From NCBI GenBank assembly GCA_002887195.1, contig PJAB01000183.1, forward strand, positions 1 to 35,635: a DNA stretch of 35,635 nt, in the 5' to 3' direction. Source of the DNA: Chrysochromulina parva. Its lineage: Eukaryota > Haptophyta > Prymnesiales > Chrysochromulinaceae. A model generated the notes under the pieces. It saw only the letters and a program-made list of their open reading frames with translations. It had not been told where the DNA came from and made no database searches. The position numbers and the translations under genes are program-made. How positions within the stretch are numbered: position 1 is the stretch's first letter; the number at the start of each line of letters is the position of its first letter. Below, piece by piece: positions 35,074 through 35,635 of this stretch.

Positions 35074-35635
35074 AGGATGCTCGGATGCCTGCGGTGGTCG
35101 TCACTCGTCTCTAGGTGCCGCACTCTCAGGGGTGCCGTGAGGTGCTTACGGAGCCGGGATGCGCGTACTCGGAGCGAGAGGAAACACGTGTTGTGCGCGG
35201 ATGTCCGACCCGCGCCCACGTAGCGCCATAGTTGCGCCTGCCTCCAGCCCTTCACGGGGGTGGGTCGGCGCCGGAGCCGAGCTCGACCGCCCGACCGAAC
35301 CGCGGTGCGCGGACGCGCATGGAGCCGCGACGGCGCTGACGCGTGCGCGTGCACGGCACGAGGTGGCCGTACACACCGGCCCACCTCAGGCCCACCACGC
35401 ACGAGAGGCACATTTTACGTTAGGTAACGCGCGTAGCCGTAGGGCGACGGTATCGGTACGATCGGTATCGACGCGCACGCGGTGCCGGATCGAAATCGAA
35501 TTCGAAACCAAATAACTTAGCAACCGGGAAAAAATTGGGCCGGACCAGGTTTGCGTGGGACGTCCCAGCGGGCTGGGCCGTCCCGGTCCGGACTGGGACA
35601 ACCGATCTTTCGAATGTCTCAGTTCGGACTGGGAC
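35074..35635. other. Right edge: flank with GGGAC repeats
   Basis: No gene is recognised. From 35400 the sequence has CGGTATCGG-type words (35450-35480). From about 35550 there are several GGGAC and GTCCC words: GGGACGTCCCA at about 35558, a 20-bp inverted repeat (arms GTCCCGGTCC and GGACTGGGAC, one mismatch) at about 35580-35599, and a second CGGACTGGGAC at the very end. This may be the edge of a repeat that continues beyond the window. Confidence 0.5.

Overview
This window looks like nuclear DNA of a photosynthetic, flagellated eukaryote with a plastid of secondary origin. A haptophyte, perhaps a pavlovophyte, is my best guess. The evidence is as follows. The DNA is GC-rich with compact genes that are intronless or carry one short GT-AG intron (94-245 nt inferred). 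There are eukaryote-only families: a YIPF6 Golgi protein, a TLC-domain ER protein, a CEP70-like centrosomal protein, a GARP/MYB factor, an NT-C2 coiled-coil protein and a MEA1-like protein. Several plastid-type proteins begin with an ER-type signal segment, and two of these are followed by a twin-arginine, lumen-type second signal. The species assignment is inference; the rest is read from the sequence.

Layout. Positions 1-356 hold a cluster of short perfect palindromes. 357-4060: divergent pair of an RDEL-tailed 2-oxoglutarate/Fe(II) oxygenase (-) and a CEP70-like protein (+). 4731-9756: divergent pair of a two-exon, Gly/Leu-rich GARP transcription factor (-) and a MEA1-like protein (+). 10104-13329: a DUF2358-type plastid protein (-), then a divergent pair of a KDEL-tailed EF-hand protein (-) and a split zinc-ribbon gene (+) whose start codons are only 64 bp apart. 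14309-16977: divergent pair of a lipid-droplet/perilipin-like protein with an in-frame intron (-) and a KKXX-tailed TLC protein (+). 17716-22660: a J-domain/PARP-finger/BRCT fusion (-) and an NT-C2 coiled-coil protein (-). 22661-24628 is a long gene-free stretch rich in simple repeats. 24629-29731 is a tandem cluster of three secreted paralogues built from about 90-residue GDGWHG repeats with Ser/Pro-rich tails. 29974-35073: an AIRIM(C1orf109)-like protein (+), a small secreted Cys-containing protein (-), YIPF6 (+, two exons), and two adjacent putative thylakoid-lumen proteins: a fibrillin and a degenerate cyclophilin.

Themes. Much of the window belongs to the secretory pathway. Three genes end in ER retention or retrieval signals (RDEL, KDEL, KKAD), one is a Golgi YIPF6, and three encode secreted proteins with Ser-Pro tails of the kind that ER prolyl hydroxylases and glycosyltransferases modify. 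A second theme is plastid targeting (DUF2358, fibrillin, cyclophilin-like). Six of the nineteen genes start head-to-head with a neighbour across 64-650 bp, so shared bidirectional promoters look common. The least ordinary items are the J/PARP-finger/BRCT fusion, the GDGWHG family with its nucleotide-conserved leader, the palindrome cluster at the left edge and a GC-rich upstream motif that recurs three times.
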